64,000 nt of DNA. It comes from JBCBKL01 sp963922565. GTDB lineage: Bacteria; Pseudomonadota; Alphaproteobacteria; Rhodobacterales; Rhodobacteraceae. The notes beneath the pieces are model-generated. The model had not been told where the DNA came from and searched no databases. It saw nothing but the letters and a program-made list of their open reading frames with translations. Location: contig CAWUIQ010000003.1 in assembly GCA_963922565.1 (NCBI GenBank), forward strand, positions 1 to 64,000. Reading direction: 5' to 3'. How positions within the stretch are numbered: position 1 is the first letter of the stretch; every line of letters starts with the position of its first letter. The position numbers were made by a program, and so were the translations under genes. This document shows, piece after piece, positions 52,982 to 62,585 of this stretch.

Positions 52982-54202
52982 CTATCCTGCCCTCACGAAC
53001 TCTGCGGCTAACTCGACATGCATCGACCAGCGAAATTGATCGACCGGCTGTACCCAGGTCAATTCGTACCCACCCTCGACAAGTATTTTGGCATCTCGCG
53101 CAAATGTCGTCGGATTGCAGGACACATAGGCAATCGAGGGAATTTTGGAACGGGCGAGTTCCTGAACCTGCGCAATTGCGCCAGCGCGCGGCGGATCGAT
53201 CACAACACCATCAAATCGATCCAACTCGCCCGGGTCCATCGGTCGCCGAAACAGATCACGCGCCTCTACGCTGACATGTTTGAGCGCCTCGGCATCACGC
53301 CATGCCCGATCCAGCGCCTCGACCATTTCTTTCGACCCTTCCACCGCGTAGACTTGTGCCGTGCGCGCCAAGGGTAAGGCGAAGGTTCCACAACCCGCGA
53401 ATAGATCGAGGATTTTGGAACGACCCTCGAGCGTTTGCATAACAAGCGATTGCAAAGCCTGCTCGCCGTGCTTTGTTGCCTGAAGAAATGCGCCCGGTGG
53501 AGGTGCCACGTTGATCCCGCCAAAGATCTGATACGGCGGTCGACGATGCGCGATCAGTTCGTCCTCCCAAACGAGGCGAGCAAGGTCACAACGCTCAGCC
53601 AACCCGGCCAGGGCGACCCTCATCTCTTGATCGAGGGGCTTGCCACCCGTCGCAGATATGTCCAACCCGGCGATCGAGGCGGTTGCAGTGACTGAAAGAC
53701 TGCCTTTCCTGCTGGCACCGACCACTGCCAGATCTTCACAGACCTCAAGCGATCCACGCAGATCCTCGGTGATCAGGACGCAGTTCGGGATACCGATAAT
53801 CACATCGGATTCAAGCGCATGAAATCCGGCCAGCGCACCCTTCTTGGTGCGCCTCGCGCTGAATGTCGCGCGACGGCGCGAGGATGGGGGCGACGTCAAG
53901 GTCGGCAGGATTTCAGGGTTAAGATCATGGCTGGCTAGCGCGGCGCGAACCACATCGGCTTTCCATGTCGCAACAAATTCGTCCGAGATATGCTGAAGCT
54001 GACAACCACCACAGGATTTGAAATGAGGGCAGGGTGGTTTTACCCGATCGCTAGAGGGTTCCACGATCTTGATGTCGGTGAGCGTCTGACCCTCAAGGCA
54101 ACCCAAAACCCGGTCGCCCGGAACCGTTCGCGGCGCGTAGATGGGCCCAGCTGCGACGCCGTCGCCCTGAAAACCCAGCTTTTCGATCGTGTAATCCGTC
54201 AT
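52982..54202 (-). CDS. 23S rRNA (uracil-5-)-methyltransferase RlmD/TrmA-type
   Basis: The 406-residue class I methyltransferase has an N-terminal iron-sulfur motif (C58 x5 C64 xx C67 in CPHFKSCGGCQLQH) and a C-terminal catalytic domain: LDLFAGCGTFALPLAR, VIDPPRAG and YVSCNPTTFARD, with the nucleophile Cys in SCNP. It makes 5-methyluridine in RNA. RlmC, RlmD and TrmA cannot be separated by eye. The ATG at 54202 starts the TRAM-like domain; a longer frame has no homology. The ion-channel start is 22 bases downstream. Confidence 0.92.
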   Translation of the reverse strand: MTDYTIEKLGFQGDGVAAGPIYAPRTVPGDRVLGCLEGQTLTDIKIVEPSSDRVKPPCPHFKSCGGCQLQHISDEFVATWKADVVRAALASHDLNPEILPTLTSPPSSRRRATFSARRTKKGALAGFHALESDVIIGIPNCVLITEDLRGSLEVCEDLAVVGASRKGSLSVTATASIAGLDISATGGKPLDQEMRVALAGLAERCDLARLVWEDELIAHRRPPYQIFGGINVAPPPGAFLQATKHGEQALQSLVMQTLEGRSKILDLFAGCGTFALPLARTAQVYAVEGSKEMVEALDRAWRDAEALKHVSVEARDLFRRPMDPGELDRFDGVVIDPPRAGAIAQVQELARSKIPSIAYVSCNPTTFARDAKILVEGGYELTWVQPVDQFRWSMHVELAAEFVRAG

Positions 54203-54240
54203 GCAGAGGGGTCTATTCGGATACCCCGAAACGGCAAGGG

Positions 54241-56073
54241 CTATTCCGCGGCCTCGGTCCGAAGAAACCCGCCGGATTGCCGCTGCCAATAGCGCGCATA
54301 GAGACCGTTGCGGGCAAGAAGCTCATCATGGCTGCCCTCTTCAACGATCTGACCCCGATCCATCACGACGATCCGGTCCATTTCGGTAAGCGTCGAAAGG
54401 CGGTGTGCGATTGCCAACACCGTCTTGCCATCCATTGCGCGGCGCAGGGCCGCCTGTATCGATGCTTCGACTTCGCTGTCCAAGGCGCTTGTCGCCTCGT
54501 CTAGCACAAGAATGGGCGCGTCTTTCAGAAGAGCACGGGCCAGAGCAATCCGCTGTCTCTGACCACCAGACAGCTTTACGCCACGCTCGCCCAGATGGGC
54601 ATCATACCCATCGCGTTCCCTGTGGTCCTGCATGTTAACGATGAAGTCATGCGCCTCGGCCTTGCGCGCCGCAGCAATCATGTCGTCTTCGGTCGCGTCG
54701 GGACGGCCATAAAGGATGTTGTCACGGGCCGAGCGGTTAAACATCGCGGTTTCCTGCGTAACCATCCCGATCTGGCGGCGCAGGCTTTCCTGTGTGACGC
54801 GCTCGATATCCTGCCCATCGATGCGGATCCGCCCGCTTTCGCCCGAATAGAGCCGCAGCAGCAATGAGACGAGCGTCGATTTTCCTGCGCCCGACGCACC
54901 GACGATGCCCAACTTCTCGCCCGGCGCGATGGTCAGAGTGATCCCATTCACTCCGCCGATATCGCGCCCATAGGCAAAGCTGACGTCGTCGAACTCAATT
55001 TCGCCCCGCAGAACCGAAAGGTCCCTCGCATCTTCGTCGTTCTGCACGCGAATGGGCGGGGTCAGCGTGCGGATACCATCTTCGACCTCGCCGATATTGG
55101 AATAGATCGCCATCAGCGTGAAACTGACCCAGCCTGTCATCTGCGAGATGCGAATGGCCACGGCACCGGCGGCCACGATATCCCCGGCGGTTGCCTGACC
55201 TGCCTGCCAAAACAGCAACGTGCTGCCCATCAGCAGAACCGGCAGCAATCCGGCCAATGCCATCAGGCAAAACCGGAACCCCGCCGCCATATAACCAAAG
55301 TCCAGCGCGCGGTCGCGGAACAGGCTCATCGCGCCCAGCGCGGCCCGGTCTTCGTGATCGGCATGGGCGAACAATTTGACAGTTTTGATATTGGTGATCG
55401 TATCAACCACCTGCCCCGAAACCTGGGCGCGTGCGCCGGCACGCGCGGCCGACCGTGACCGGATGCGGGGCAGAAACCATTTGATCAGCGCGAAGTACCC
55501 GATCAGCCACAAAAGGAAGATTGCAGTGACCCGACCGTCGATCGTGGTCAGCAGGATCAGCGACCCCACCAGCGATGCCAGCGCAAAGGCCACGACGTTG
55601 ATCATCTCGACCACCACGTCGGTCACCGCCCGCGCCGTTTGCATCTGCTTTTGCGCGATGCGCCCTGCGAAATCGTCATCAAAAAACGTCACCGACTGGC
55701 CCAGGGTCCACCGATGCAGCCGCGAAAGAACCAGCGGATTGATGTACGGCCCCACGAGGATCGAGTTCGAAGCTGCCGACAGCCCGAACAGAACCGGCCG
55801 CGCGATCAGAAAAAAGACCAGCGCCGCCGCAATCAATCCGATGTTGGAGCCGTCGAAGAACCCGTCCGGTCCCGATGCAACAGCCGCATCGATGACCCAG
55901 CCAAGGATCATAGCGGTGCCTGCCTCCATCGCGCCGGCCATGGCCGAAAAGAGGGTGGCCAGGCCCAGAACGGGCCACGCGCCGCGCAAGCACCACCTCA
56001 GAAACGAATAGAGGTCGGTTGGCGGCGGACCGTCAGCCCGCTGGAACGCATCAGTCCATGCGGTTGGGTTCAT
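54241..56073 (-). CDS. ABC transporter, fused permease/ATPase, second half-transporter
   Basis: This 610-residue half transporter has six membrane helices in the first half and a nucleotide-binding domain in the second, with Walker A GASGAGKSTL, Q-loop QETAMFN, signature LSGGQRQRIALARALL, Walker B LVLDEATSALD and H-loop IAHRLST. All catalytic residues are intact. It overlaps the preceding half-transporter gene (ATGA) and both proteins end with the same SGGFL-TEAAE tail, so they arose by duplication and probably form a heterodimer. Substrate unknown. Confidence 0.93.
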   Translation of the reverse strand: MNPTAWTDAFQRADGPPPTDLYSFLRWCLRGAWPVLGLATLFSAMAGAMEAGTAMILGWVIDAAVASGPDGFFDGSNIGLIAAALVFFLIARPVLFGLSAASNSILVGPYINPLVLSRLHRWTLGQSVTFFDDDFAGRIAQKQMQTARAVTDVVVEMINVVAFALASLVGSLILLTTIDGRVTAIFLLWLIGYFALIKWFLPRIRSRSAARAGARAQVSGQVVDTITNIKTVKLFAHADHEDRAALGAMSLFRDRALDFGYMAAGFRFCLMALAGLLPVLLMGSTLLFWQAGQATAGDIVAAGAVAIRISQMTGWVSFTLMAIYSNIGEVEDGIRTLTPPIRVQNDEDARDLSVLRGEIEFDDVSFAYGRDIGGVNGITLTIAPGEKLGIVGASGAGKSTLVSLLLRLYSGESGRIRIDGQDIERVTQESLRRQIGMVTQETAMFNRSARDNILYGRPDATEDDMIAAARKAEAHDFIVNMQDHRERDGYDAHLGERGVKLSGGQRQRIALARALLKDAPILVLDEATSALDSEVEASIQAALRRAMDGKTVLAIAHRLSTLTEMDRIVVMDRGQIVEEGSHDELLARNGLYARYWQRQSGGFLRTEAAE

Positions 56074-57908
56074 TCTGCTGCCTCGGTGTTCAGGAAACCG
56101 CCAGATTGACGGTTCCAGAATTCGGCATATAGCCCGTGCTTCGCCAAAAGCGCGTCGTGCGAGCCATCTTCGACGATCTTGCCCTGATCCAGAACCAGGA
56201 TGCGGTCCATCTGCGCGATGGTCGACAAACGGTGTGCAATCGCGATGACCGTCTTGCCGTCCATCATCTTGTAAAGCGTATCCTGAATGGCCGCTTCAAC
56301 CTCGCTGTCGAGCGCGCTAGTGGCTTCGTCAAGCACGAGGATCGGTGCGTTTTTCAGAATCACACGGGCCAGCGTGATCCGCTGACGCTGACCGCCCGAG
56401 AGTTTTACGCCGCGCTCACCGACATGCGCGTCATAACCGCCGCGTCCCTTGGGATCGGTCAGATCAAGGATGAACTCATGGGCCTGGGCTTGCTTCGCGG
56501 CGGCAACCATCTCAGCTTCGGATGCATCGGGGCGCCCGTACAAAATATTGTCGCGCACAGACCTGTGCAAAAGCGACGACTCCTGCTGAACCATGCCGAT
56601 GCTCAGACGCAGGCTGTCCTGGGTCACCTTGGTGATGTCCTGACCATCGATCAGCACGTGACCCCGCTCCGGATCGTAGAACCGCAGAAGCAGCTTGACC
56701 AAGGTGGACTTGCCGGCCCCAGACCGACCGACGAGACCGATCTTTTCGCCTGGCTCGATTGTCAGGGAAACCTCGTCCAATCCACCCGAGCCACGGCCAT
56801 AGTGATGGCTGAGCCGATCGATGGTGATGCGCCCCTTATCAAGAACAAGTGGCTTCGCTTCGGGTGCATCGACAAGCGAAATCGGTTGTGCGATCGTTTC
56901 CATACCTTCGGCGACGACCCCGATCTGCCGGAAAAAGGTGGTCAAAGCCCACATGATCCAGCCCGTCATCGCATTGAGCCGAAGGGTCAGAGCAGTCGCT
57001 GCGGCCACTGTCCCGACGCTTGCCGTGCCCTGCATCCAAAGCACGAAGGCCCAGCCAACGACCCCGACGATCAATAGACCATTCAGCATCACGAGAACTG
57101 CGTCCATCACCGTGTAGAGCCGCATTTCGGTCTGAAACGTCGCGCGGCTTTTTTCGATCGCGTCCTTGGCATACTCCAGCTCGCTCTCATGATGGGCGAA
57201 CATCTTGACCGAATGGATATTGGTGTAGGCATCGACCACCCGGCCCGTCACCAGCGACCGCGCATCCGATGCGGCCTGAGACGCAGGACCGACACGCTTG
57301 ACCGTCCATGAAACAAGCATGACATAAAGGCCGAACCAAATCGCCATGGGCAGCAACAGACGCGGATCGGCTGCCATCAGCAGGATCGCCGCGCCGATCA
57401 GATAGGCGAGCGCGAACGAGATCGCATCGAACACCTGAAACACGACCTCTCCGGCAGCGGGCGGCGTCTGCATGATGCGGTTGGCGATACGTCCGGCAAA
57501 ATCGTTCTCAAACCAGCCAACTGATTGACGCAAAACATGTTTATGCGCCCGCCAGCGGATCAGTGTTCCGAAATTCGGAAGAATAGTATTGTTCAGGATC
57601 AGCACGTCGACCAGCTGGATCGCAGGACGAACGAACAGGATCAGCAGGGCCACGATGATCAATTCGGTACCGTGCCGCGCCCATACCTCGGTCGGCGTTC
57701 GACCCAACAGATCGACAATGCGACCCATGTAATAGATCAAGCCGATCTCGATCGCTGCAACCACGATCGACAGGAAACCGGCCAGCGCAAAGATCCGATA
57801 AAACGGCCGAGAATAATCTTTCAGGAACGGATAGACCCGTTGCGGAGGCGTATCCGTTTCGATGTAACGGACGTAAGGGTCGACAAGATTTTCGAAGTAC
57901 TTAAACAT
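56070..57908 (-). CDS. ABC transporter, fused permease/ATPase, first half-transporter
   Basis: The 612-residue protein has an N-terminal extension (MFKYFENLVDPYVRY), six membrane helices and a nucleotide-binding domain with GRSGAGKSTL, QQESSLLH, LSGGQRQRITLARVIL, LVLDEATSALD and IAHRLST. It resembles the pair of exporters found in many Rhodobacterales and may be a lipid or multidrug exporter. The ATG has only a poor ribosome site and lies behind an 11-codon frame with a very strong one, so translational control is possible. Confidence 0.93.
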   Translation of the reverse strand: MFKYFENLVDPYVRYIETDTPPQRVYPFLKDYSRPFYRIFALAGFLSIVVAAIEIGLIYYMGRIVDLLGRTPTEVWARHGTELIIVALLILFVRPAIQLVDVLILNNTILPNFGTLIRWRAHKHVLRQSVGWFENDFAGRIANRIMQTPPAAGEVVFQVFDAISFALAYLIGAAILLMAADPRLLLPMAIWFGLYVMLVSWTVKRVGPASQAASDARSLVTGRVVDAYTNIHSVKMFAHHESELEYAKDAIEKSRATFQTEMRLYTVMDAVLVMLNGLLIVGVVGWAFVLWMQGTASVGTVAAATALTLRLNAMTGWIMWALTTFFRQIGVVAEGMETIAQPISLVDAPEAKPLVLDKGRITIDRLSHHYGRGSGGLDEVSLTIEPGEKIGLVGRSGAGKSTLVKLLLRFYDPERGHVLIDGQDITKVTQDSLRLSIGMVQQESSLLHRSVRDNILYGRPDASEAEMVAAAKQAQAHEFILDLTDPKGRGGYDAHVGERGVKLSGGQRQRITLARVILKNAPILVLDEATSALDSEVEAAIQDTLYKMMDGKTVIAIAHRLSTIAQMDRILVLDQGKIVEDGSHDALLAKHGLYAEFWNRQSGGFLNTEAAE

Positions 57909-57987
57909 CGGAAGAAACCAGATTTTGATTGCAGATCATGTAAGTGGGCGGCGTGATCGGCCGTCCACGAAAGGGTTGAGACACCGA

Positions 57988-58023
57988 TCAAAAGAAGGTG
58001 GTGTTCACAATCCTTTGGTACAT
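57988..58023 (-). CDS. Possible leader peptide (11 residues) upstream of the ABC pair
   Basis: On the minus strand GGAGGAG, six bases before an ATG, opens the frame MYQRIVNTTFF and stops at TGA. The stop codon lies inside a 7-base-pair inverted repeat TGATCGG/CCGATCA (57984-57990 and 57954-57960). The ABC gene starts 79 bases later with a weak ribosome site. The strong initiation signal before such a short frame is the evidence; no homologue is known to me. Confidence 0.45.
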   Translation of the reverse strand: MYQRIVNTTFF

Positions 58024-58075
58024 GCTGCGCTCCTCCGAGTTGGTGGTTGCGGGATACCGCAATCCGGACCCAGAG

Positions 58076-59248
58076 TCACCCCAAGAGTTGCTCGGCTGAG
58101 AGCGAAAGATCGGATGCCAGCCACTTCGATTGGAGTTCGCGCAACTTCTTGCCGAGTGCCGGACCGGAATACTGACCGGCAAGGTCTTTGGACGATACCG
58201 GGAACTGCGCGCGTGACCCGTCATCAATCAGTTCGATCACCGTCTTGTCCGGAACCTGCTCACGCATCGCGTAGTCCAATGCGATGGCACTGGCCCCTGA
58301 CGTCCGGCCCAGAAGAAACCCGAGCGCGCGCGGACTGGCACCCATGGCTAGAACCTCATGCAGATTTTTCAGCTCTTTGCTTTGAGCATTTGAAAGCCGA
58401 AGCTGCGCCTTGGCGTCATGGACACCCAAGGCCGCCAGTCGTCTGATCGGTTCCGGCTTTATCCCAAGGTGTTCTTCGATCAACAGCAGCGGTCCGACCA
58501 GATCCACCGTTGCCCCCGGAAGAACTTCGGCAAGAACGCCAGTCCTCTCCATCAGGCGCAGCGCCATCAGTGGATCAGGCGCCGACAACAGCTTGATCAT
58601 CTCTGCCCCGACACGCTCAACCGACAGGGTGCCGAGATGATCGGCAAGACTGGCGATGGCGTTCAACGCCTCAGGATCCGCGCCTTCACCCGGATCCGCG
58701 TACCACGCAAAAAAGCGGAAGAACCGCAGAATGCGCAGATAATCCTCTCTGATCCGCTGGACCGGATCATCAATGAAACGAAGCCGCCGGTTCATGGCGT
58801 CTGGCAGACCGCCCAGTGGGTCGATCACGTGACCCGAGCGGTCCGCATAAAGCGCGTTCATCGTGAAATCCCGCCGTCGCGCGTCATCTTCGATCTGGTC
58901 GGAGAAAGAAACGACCGCACGTCGGCCATCGGTCTCGACATCTTTCCGGAAGGTGGTGACCTCGAACGGTTTGCCGTCCACGACGACCGTAACGGTGCCA
59001 AACTCGATTCCGGTTGGAATGGCTTGGAAGTCGGCCCTTGTCGCCAGGTCCATAAGCTCTCGCGGTGCGGCATCGGTCGAGAGGTCAACATCACTGTTTG
59101 GTTCGTTCAGTACCGCGTTGCGGACGCAGCCACCGACAAAGTAGGCCTTGTAGCCCTCGGCTTCGATCGTTTCGCACAGCAATTGCGCCGCGGGATCGGC
59201 CAGCCAAGCGGTAGACTTGGGTATCACGATGTCATCAGATCCGACCAT
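58076..59248 (-). CDS. cca: CCA tRNA nucleotidyltransferase/poly(A) polymerase family
   Basis: The 390-residue enzyme adds or repairs the CCA end of tRNAs. The nucleotidyltransferase motif FVGGCVRNAVL...SDVDLSTDA (Asp-x-Asp metal ligands) is near residues 35-60, with FEVTTFRKDVETDGRRA, RRDFTMNALYAD and DYLRILRFFRF after it. The start at 59248 lies in the end of the Nudix gene (25-base overlap). The C-terminal part is the alphaproteobacterial type without an HD domain. Confidence 0.95.
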   Translation of the reverse strand: MVGSDDIVIPKSTAWLADPAAQLLCETIEAEGYKAYFVGGCVRNAVLNEPNSDVDLSTDAAPRELMDLATRADFQAIPTGIEFGTVTVVVDGKPFEVTTFRKDVETDGRRAVVSFSDQIEDDARRRDFTMNALYADRSGHVIDPLGGLPDAMNRRLRFIDDPVQRIREDYLRILRFFRFFAWYADPGEGADPEALNAIASLADHLGTLSVERVGAEMIKLLSAPDPLMALRLMERTGVLAEVLPGATVDLVGPLLLIEEHLGIKPEPIRRLAALGVHDAKAQLRLSNAQSKELKNLHEVLAMGASPRALGFLLGRTSGASAIALDYAMREQVPDKTVIELIDDGSRAQFPVSSKDLAGQYSGPALGKKLRELQSKWLASDLSLSAEQLLG

Positions 59249-59820
59249 GTCCGCAACATACGCGCGGTTGCGCCCCAAATGTAGTAGGGACCGAAAGGAA
59301 CGACGTAATAGGCACGCTGGTGACCACGCCACCGCCTCGACTGAACGCGATAGTTTTCGGGCGCCAGCAGAAAATCCGTCGGCACGCGAAAAACCTCGTC
59401 GACCTCTCCTCTCTCGGGCCTGATCTCAAACGACCGCTCGATCACGGCCACCACGGGCGTCACAAGAAAACCTGTTACGGTTTCGTGCGTCGGCAACGTG
59501 CCCAAGACGCGAACGTTGCCAGTCGGAAGGCCGATCTCTTCTTCGGCTTCACGCAACGCCGCATCGATAACGGTGGCGTCGCCCTCATCCTGCTTGCCGC
59601 CCGGAAACGCGATTTGGCCGGGATGGTGTTTCAGGGCGGATGACCGTTTGGTCAGTAGAATGCCATGCCCACCAGAATCTCTTGCGATCGGCACGAGGAC
59701 GCCGGCGGGCCGAAGCCGGCGCCCCTCAGGCAACTGAAACTCGGGGTTCAGATCAAAATCAGATGACGGACCGCCGCCGCGATTCAGCGCGGTTTCAACC
59801 CTGCCGATGAAATCACTCAC
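59224..59820 (-). CDS. Nudix hydrolase of the CoA pyrophosphatase type
   Basis: The 198-residue protein has the UPF0035 motif that marks CoA diphosphatases (LLTKRSSALKHHPGQIAFPGGK) followed by a full Nudix box (ending ALREAEEEIGL). It would hydrolyse CoA or similar nucleotides. The start is a GTG overlapping the hslO stop (GTGAGTGA); a TTG further upstream is unlikely. It overlaps cca downstream, so hslO, this gene and cca form one coupled unit. Confidence 0.92.
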   Translation of the reverse strand: MSDFIGRVETALNRGGGPSSDFDLNPEFQLPEGRRLRPAGVLVPIARDSGGHGILLTKRSSALKHHPGQIAFPGGKQDEGDATVIDAALREAEEEIGLPTGNVRVLGTLPTHETVTGFLVTPVVAVIERSFEIRPERGEVDEVFRVPTDFLLAPENYRVQSRRWRGHQRAYYVVPFGPYYIWGATARMLRTWSDLMTS

Positions 59821-60799
59821 CGGCGGTCTGCTTGGCCTCAAACCCGACGGTCGCAGGATCAAGTACGTAATGGGCGCCGCAGAACTGGCAATCCGCTGTC
59901 ACAGATCCCTCAGGCGTCGTCATCTTTTCGATGTCTCTGGCCGAATAGATCGACAGGCTCTGGCGAACGCGATCCTCGGAGCATGTGCATCCAAACCGGA
60001 CCGGTTGCGCATCAAAGACACGCGGCGTTTCCTCGTGAAACAGCCGGACAAGCAGGTCGCTTGGTGCGACCTGCGGCCCGATCAGCTCAATTTCCTCGAC
60101 CGTATCCAACAGCGTATTGGCCCGGTTCCAATTCTCGGATTCGGCATCATCCAACAGATCATGAGCGGCCAGTACGTCTCCGTTGCCTTCGCCCTGAGCC
60201 ACAAATGGAGAGGCCTTTGGCATGTGTTGAAGCATGACACCGCCGCCCCGCCAGTGTTGAGGAACACCGGGGGATTGAGATTCCCCAAAACTCAGCGCAA
60301 AGCGTGTCGGCAGCTGTTCGGATTGCGCGAAATACGATTCCGCGCATGAGGCCAGCGATCCACCCGTCAGCGGCGTAATACCCTGGTAGGGCGTCATGTC
60401 CGTGCCCTGGTCGATCATGATCGCAAAATACCCTTCGCCGACCTGGTCATAAGGTGACGTGTCGGTCAGCCTGTCCTGATCATAGCTGGCATAGGCGCGG
60501 ATTCGTGCCGTCTCGCCCTCTTCCTCGGGTCCGAAATAGTCAGTCGCGATCATGCGCACAGGCCCCTTGGACTGAACCTGAAGCGACAGCTTCCAACGCA
60601 ATTTGATCGTCTGACCGATCAATGCGGTCAAAAGCGCCATCTCTGCCACCAATGCCTCGACAGGTTTGGGGTAGTCGTGCTGCTTCAGGATCCCCTCGAG
60701 GACCCCGTCCAGGCGCGCGACACGCCCCCTGATATCAGAGGCATCGAGTTGGAAGGGCAGGACGCTATCGTCCCACGCAAGTTGTGTTCCGCTGGTCAT
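59813..60799 (-). CDS. hslO: Redox-regulated chaperone Hsp33
   Basis: Hsp33 is activated by oxidation and unfolding. The four zinc cysteines are present at the C-terminal end (FGCTCSEDRV, then DCQFCGAHY), the hallmark CxC and CxxC. The 328 residues include PVEALVAEMALLTALIGQTIKLRWKLSLQ and the EGYFAIMIDQG region. The ATG at 60799 follows an AAGGA site. Upstream on the minus strand, CTTCCA and CCTATA 15 bases apart (60841-60867) faintly resemble a heat-shock promoter; this is uncertain. Confidence 0.95.
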   Translation of the reverse strand: MTSGTQLAWDDSVLPFQLDASDIRGRVARLDGVLEGILKQHDYPKPVEALVAEMALLTALIGQTIKLRWKLSLQVQSKGPVRMIATDYFGPEEEGETARIRAYASYDQDRLTDTSPYDQVGEGYFAIMIDQGTDMTPYQGITPLTGGSLASCAESYFAQSEQLPTRFALSFGESQSPGVPQHWRGGGVMLQHMPKASPFVAQGEGNGDVLAAHDLLDDAESENWNRANTLLDTVEEIELIGPQVAPSDLLVRLFHEETPRVFDAQPVRFGCTCSEDRVRQSLSIYSARDIEKMTTPEGSVTADCQFCGAHYVLDPATVGFEAKQTAGE

Positions 60800-60879
60800 C
60801 GGGGTTTCCTTATCTGCCACGCATTGGCATATCGCGACTATATAGGCGAGGCGACGAGAACTGGAAGGGGGCGCCATCA

Positions 60880-61326
60880 ATGCGACGTATGGGGACGACG
60901 CCTCAGGCAGACCGAAAGTATCGCGCGCGCCCTGGTGCCTACGCAATTCTGCCCAAGCACGGGAAGGTTCTGTTAACGGCACAATTTGATCATGACTTCG
61001 ACATCCAGCTGCCCGGCGGCGGTATAGACGACGGTGAGTCAAGCATCGCGGCATTGCATCGCGAGGTTCTTGAGGAAACGGGTTGGAGCATCGCCCGGCC
61101 GCGCCGGCTCGGGGCGTTCAAAGAGTTTGTCTATATGCCGGAATACGATCTTTGGGCAGAAAAGATCTGCCACATCTACGTCGCGACGCCCGCCAGAAAG
61201 GTCAGATCCATTTCGGAGCCCCACCACGAAGCATTCTGGATGCCCCTGCCCCTTGCCGCGAATGTTCTCGGAAACGACGGGACCAGATCCTTTATTCAGA
61301 GCTACGCTTCCCGATCGGGACCGTGA
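60880..61326 (+). CDS. Nudix hydrolase
   Basis: The 148-residue protein has a Nudix box (GGGIDDGESSIAALHREVLEETGW, about residues 46-69) with intact glutamates, so it is likely active. The start at 60880 follows a GGAAGGGGG site. The substrate is unknown; the short polar N-terminus, RMGTTPQADRKYRARPGAYA, is typical of a Rhodobacterales subgroup. It is divergent from hslO (80 bases) and overlaps the convergent phosphatase gene by 25 bases. Confidence 0.88.
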   Translation: MRRMGTTPQADRKYRARPGAYAILPKHGKVLLTAQFDHDFDIQLPGGGIDDGESSIAALHREVLEETGWSIARPRRLGAFKEFVYMPEYDLWAEKICHIYVATPARKVRSISEPHHEAFWMPLPLAANVLGNDGTRSFIQSYASRSGP

Positions 61327-62585
61327 AATTCGAACAAGACACCCGACACGTCATCTGGAAAGCCACTGGTCCCGGCAAACTCGCCCAGTTTCCAGGTAAG
61401 CGCCTCTAACAATGCTTCGCCCCGTGAGTCCCTAAGGTCGGTCAGGATTGTTACCAGTCCATCCTCGCCCAACATCTGACCGTCCGCCGAGGGGCATTCC
61501 GTGACACCATCAGAGAGCATCAACAACCGATCACCGGGTTCTAGCACCAATTCGAACTGGGTAAACGAGATGTCAGACATCAGACCAACCGGAAACCCAC
61601 CGGGGCCTTCCTGTTGGATCTGGCCCGCCTTCCGCTGAACCACGGGATGCGGATGTCCGGCCTGCGCCATGACAACTCGACCGCTCGATAGATCGACATC
61701 AGCGAGCAGCATGGTGAAGTACAGCTCCGTCTCCATCTCGTCGAGCACCATACCGTTGATGGTTTCGATGACCTCACCCGGCGGTCGCGACGCGAATGTC
61801 CCGTCATCCAAGCGTTCCAGCGCCACGTTCTGGTCCGGGGCGGTAGCAGACAGATAGCCGGCCAGCCGGGCGGTCATCAGGGCCGAACTGATCCCATGGC
61901 CAGAGACATCAATCGCATATAGGCCCAGATGGCCCTCGGCGGCCGGATAGAACCCGACAAGATCCCCACCAACATGGCCGCTCGATCGCAACATGAGAGA
62001 CAGGTCAGCCGTCTCGAAATTCTTGAACTTCTCGCGAACCAGTGACTGCTGCAGTTGCTTGGCCTCGATGAGGTCGTTGTCTACCGAGTCATAGAGGCGC
62101 TGAAGCTCATCAAGCGTATCCGAAATGATCCGGTTCTTGTCGGTCAATTCGCGCTGCATCTTAAGGATGCGTTCACCTGCTGTAATCCGGGCTCGCAATT
62201 CGTGCGCGTTGACCGGTTTGGTCAGGAAATCGTCGGCGCCCGAGTCCAACCCGCGCGCAATCTCGTCCTTCTCGCTCTTGGACGTCAAAAGGATGAAATA
62301 GCCGTACTCGTCGCCCGGCAAGGCCCGGAATGCCTTGCAGAATTCCAACCCGTCCATGCCGGGCATCATCCAATCGCTCAGGACAAGGTCGGGGTGATGT
62401 TCTCGGCAGATTTCAAGGGCTTCAAAACCGGTTTCCGCTTCGAGGACGTCGTAACCCCAACGCTTGAGTGACGACGACAGAATCTTCCGCTGCAGCTTAC
62501 TATCGTCGACAATCAGGATACGTTGGGCGATCGTCGACCAGTCGTCGGAACCCGTTACTTCAGCTTGTTCTGCGTGAGACCGCAT
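61302..62585 (-). CDS. Response regulator-PP2C (SpoIIE/RsbU-type) phosphatase, RbaY-like
   Basis: The 427-residue protein joins a receiver domain (ILIVDDSKLQRKIL, phospho-acceptor Asp about 71 in LVLSDWMMPGMDG), a coiled linker (ELTDKNRIISDTLDELQRLYDSVDNDLIEAKQLQQSLV) and a PP2C-type phosphatase (AIDVSGHGISSALMTA, VDLSSGRVVMAQAGHPHPVV, LMLSDGVTECP). This is the layout of RsbU-like activators of partner-switching systems and of RbaY in Rhodobacter capsulatus, which affects gene transfer agent production. No anti-sigma or STAS gene is here. It is divergent from an Hpt protein gene. Confidence 0.9.
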   Translation of the reverse strand: MRSHAEQAEVTGSDDWSTIAQRILIVDDSKLQRKILSSSLKRWGYDVLEAETGFEALEICREHHPDLVLSDWMMPGMDGLEFCKAFRALPGDEYGYFILLTSKSEKDEIARGLDSGADDFLTKPVNAHELRARITAGERILKMQRELTDKNRIISDTLDELQRLYDSVDNDLIEAKQLQQSLVREKFKNFETADLSLMLRSSGHVGGDLVGFYPAAEGHLGLYAIDVSGHGISSALMTARLAGYLSATAPDQNVALERLDDGTFASRPPGEVIETINGMVLDEMETELYFTMLLADVDLSSGRVVMAQAGHPHPVVQRKAGQIQQEGPGGFPVGLMSDISFTQFELVLEPGDRLLMLSDGVTECPSADGQMLGEDGLVTILTDLRDSRGEALLEALTWKLGEFAGTSGFPDDVSGVLFEFHGPDREA

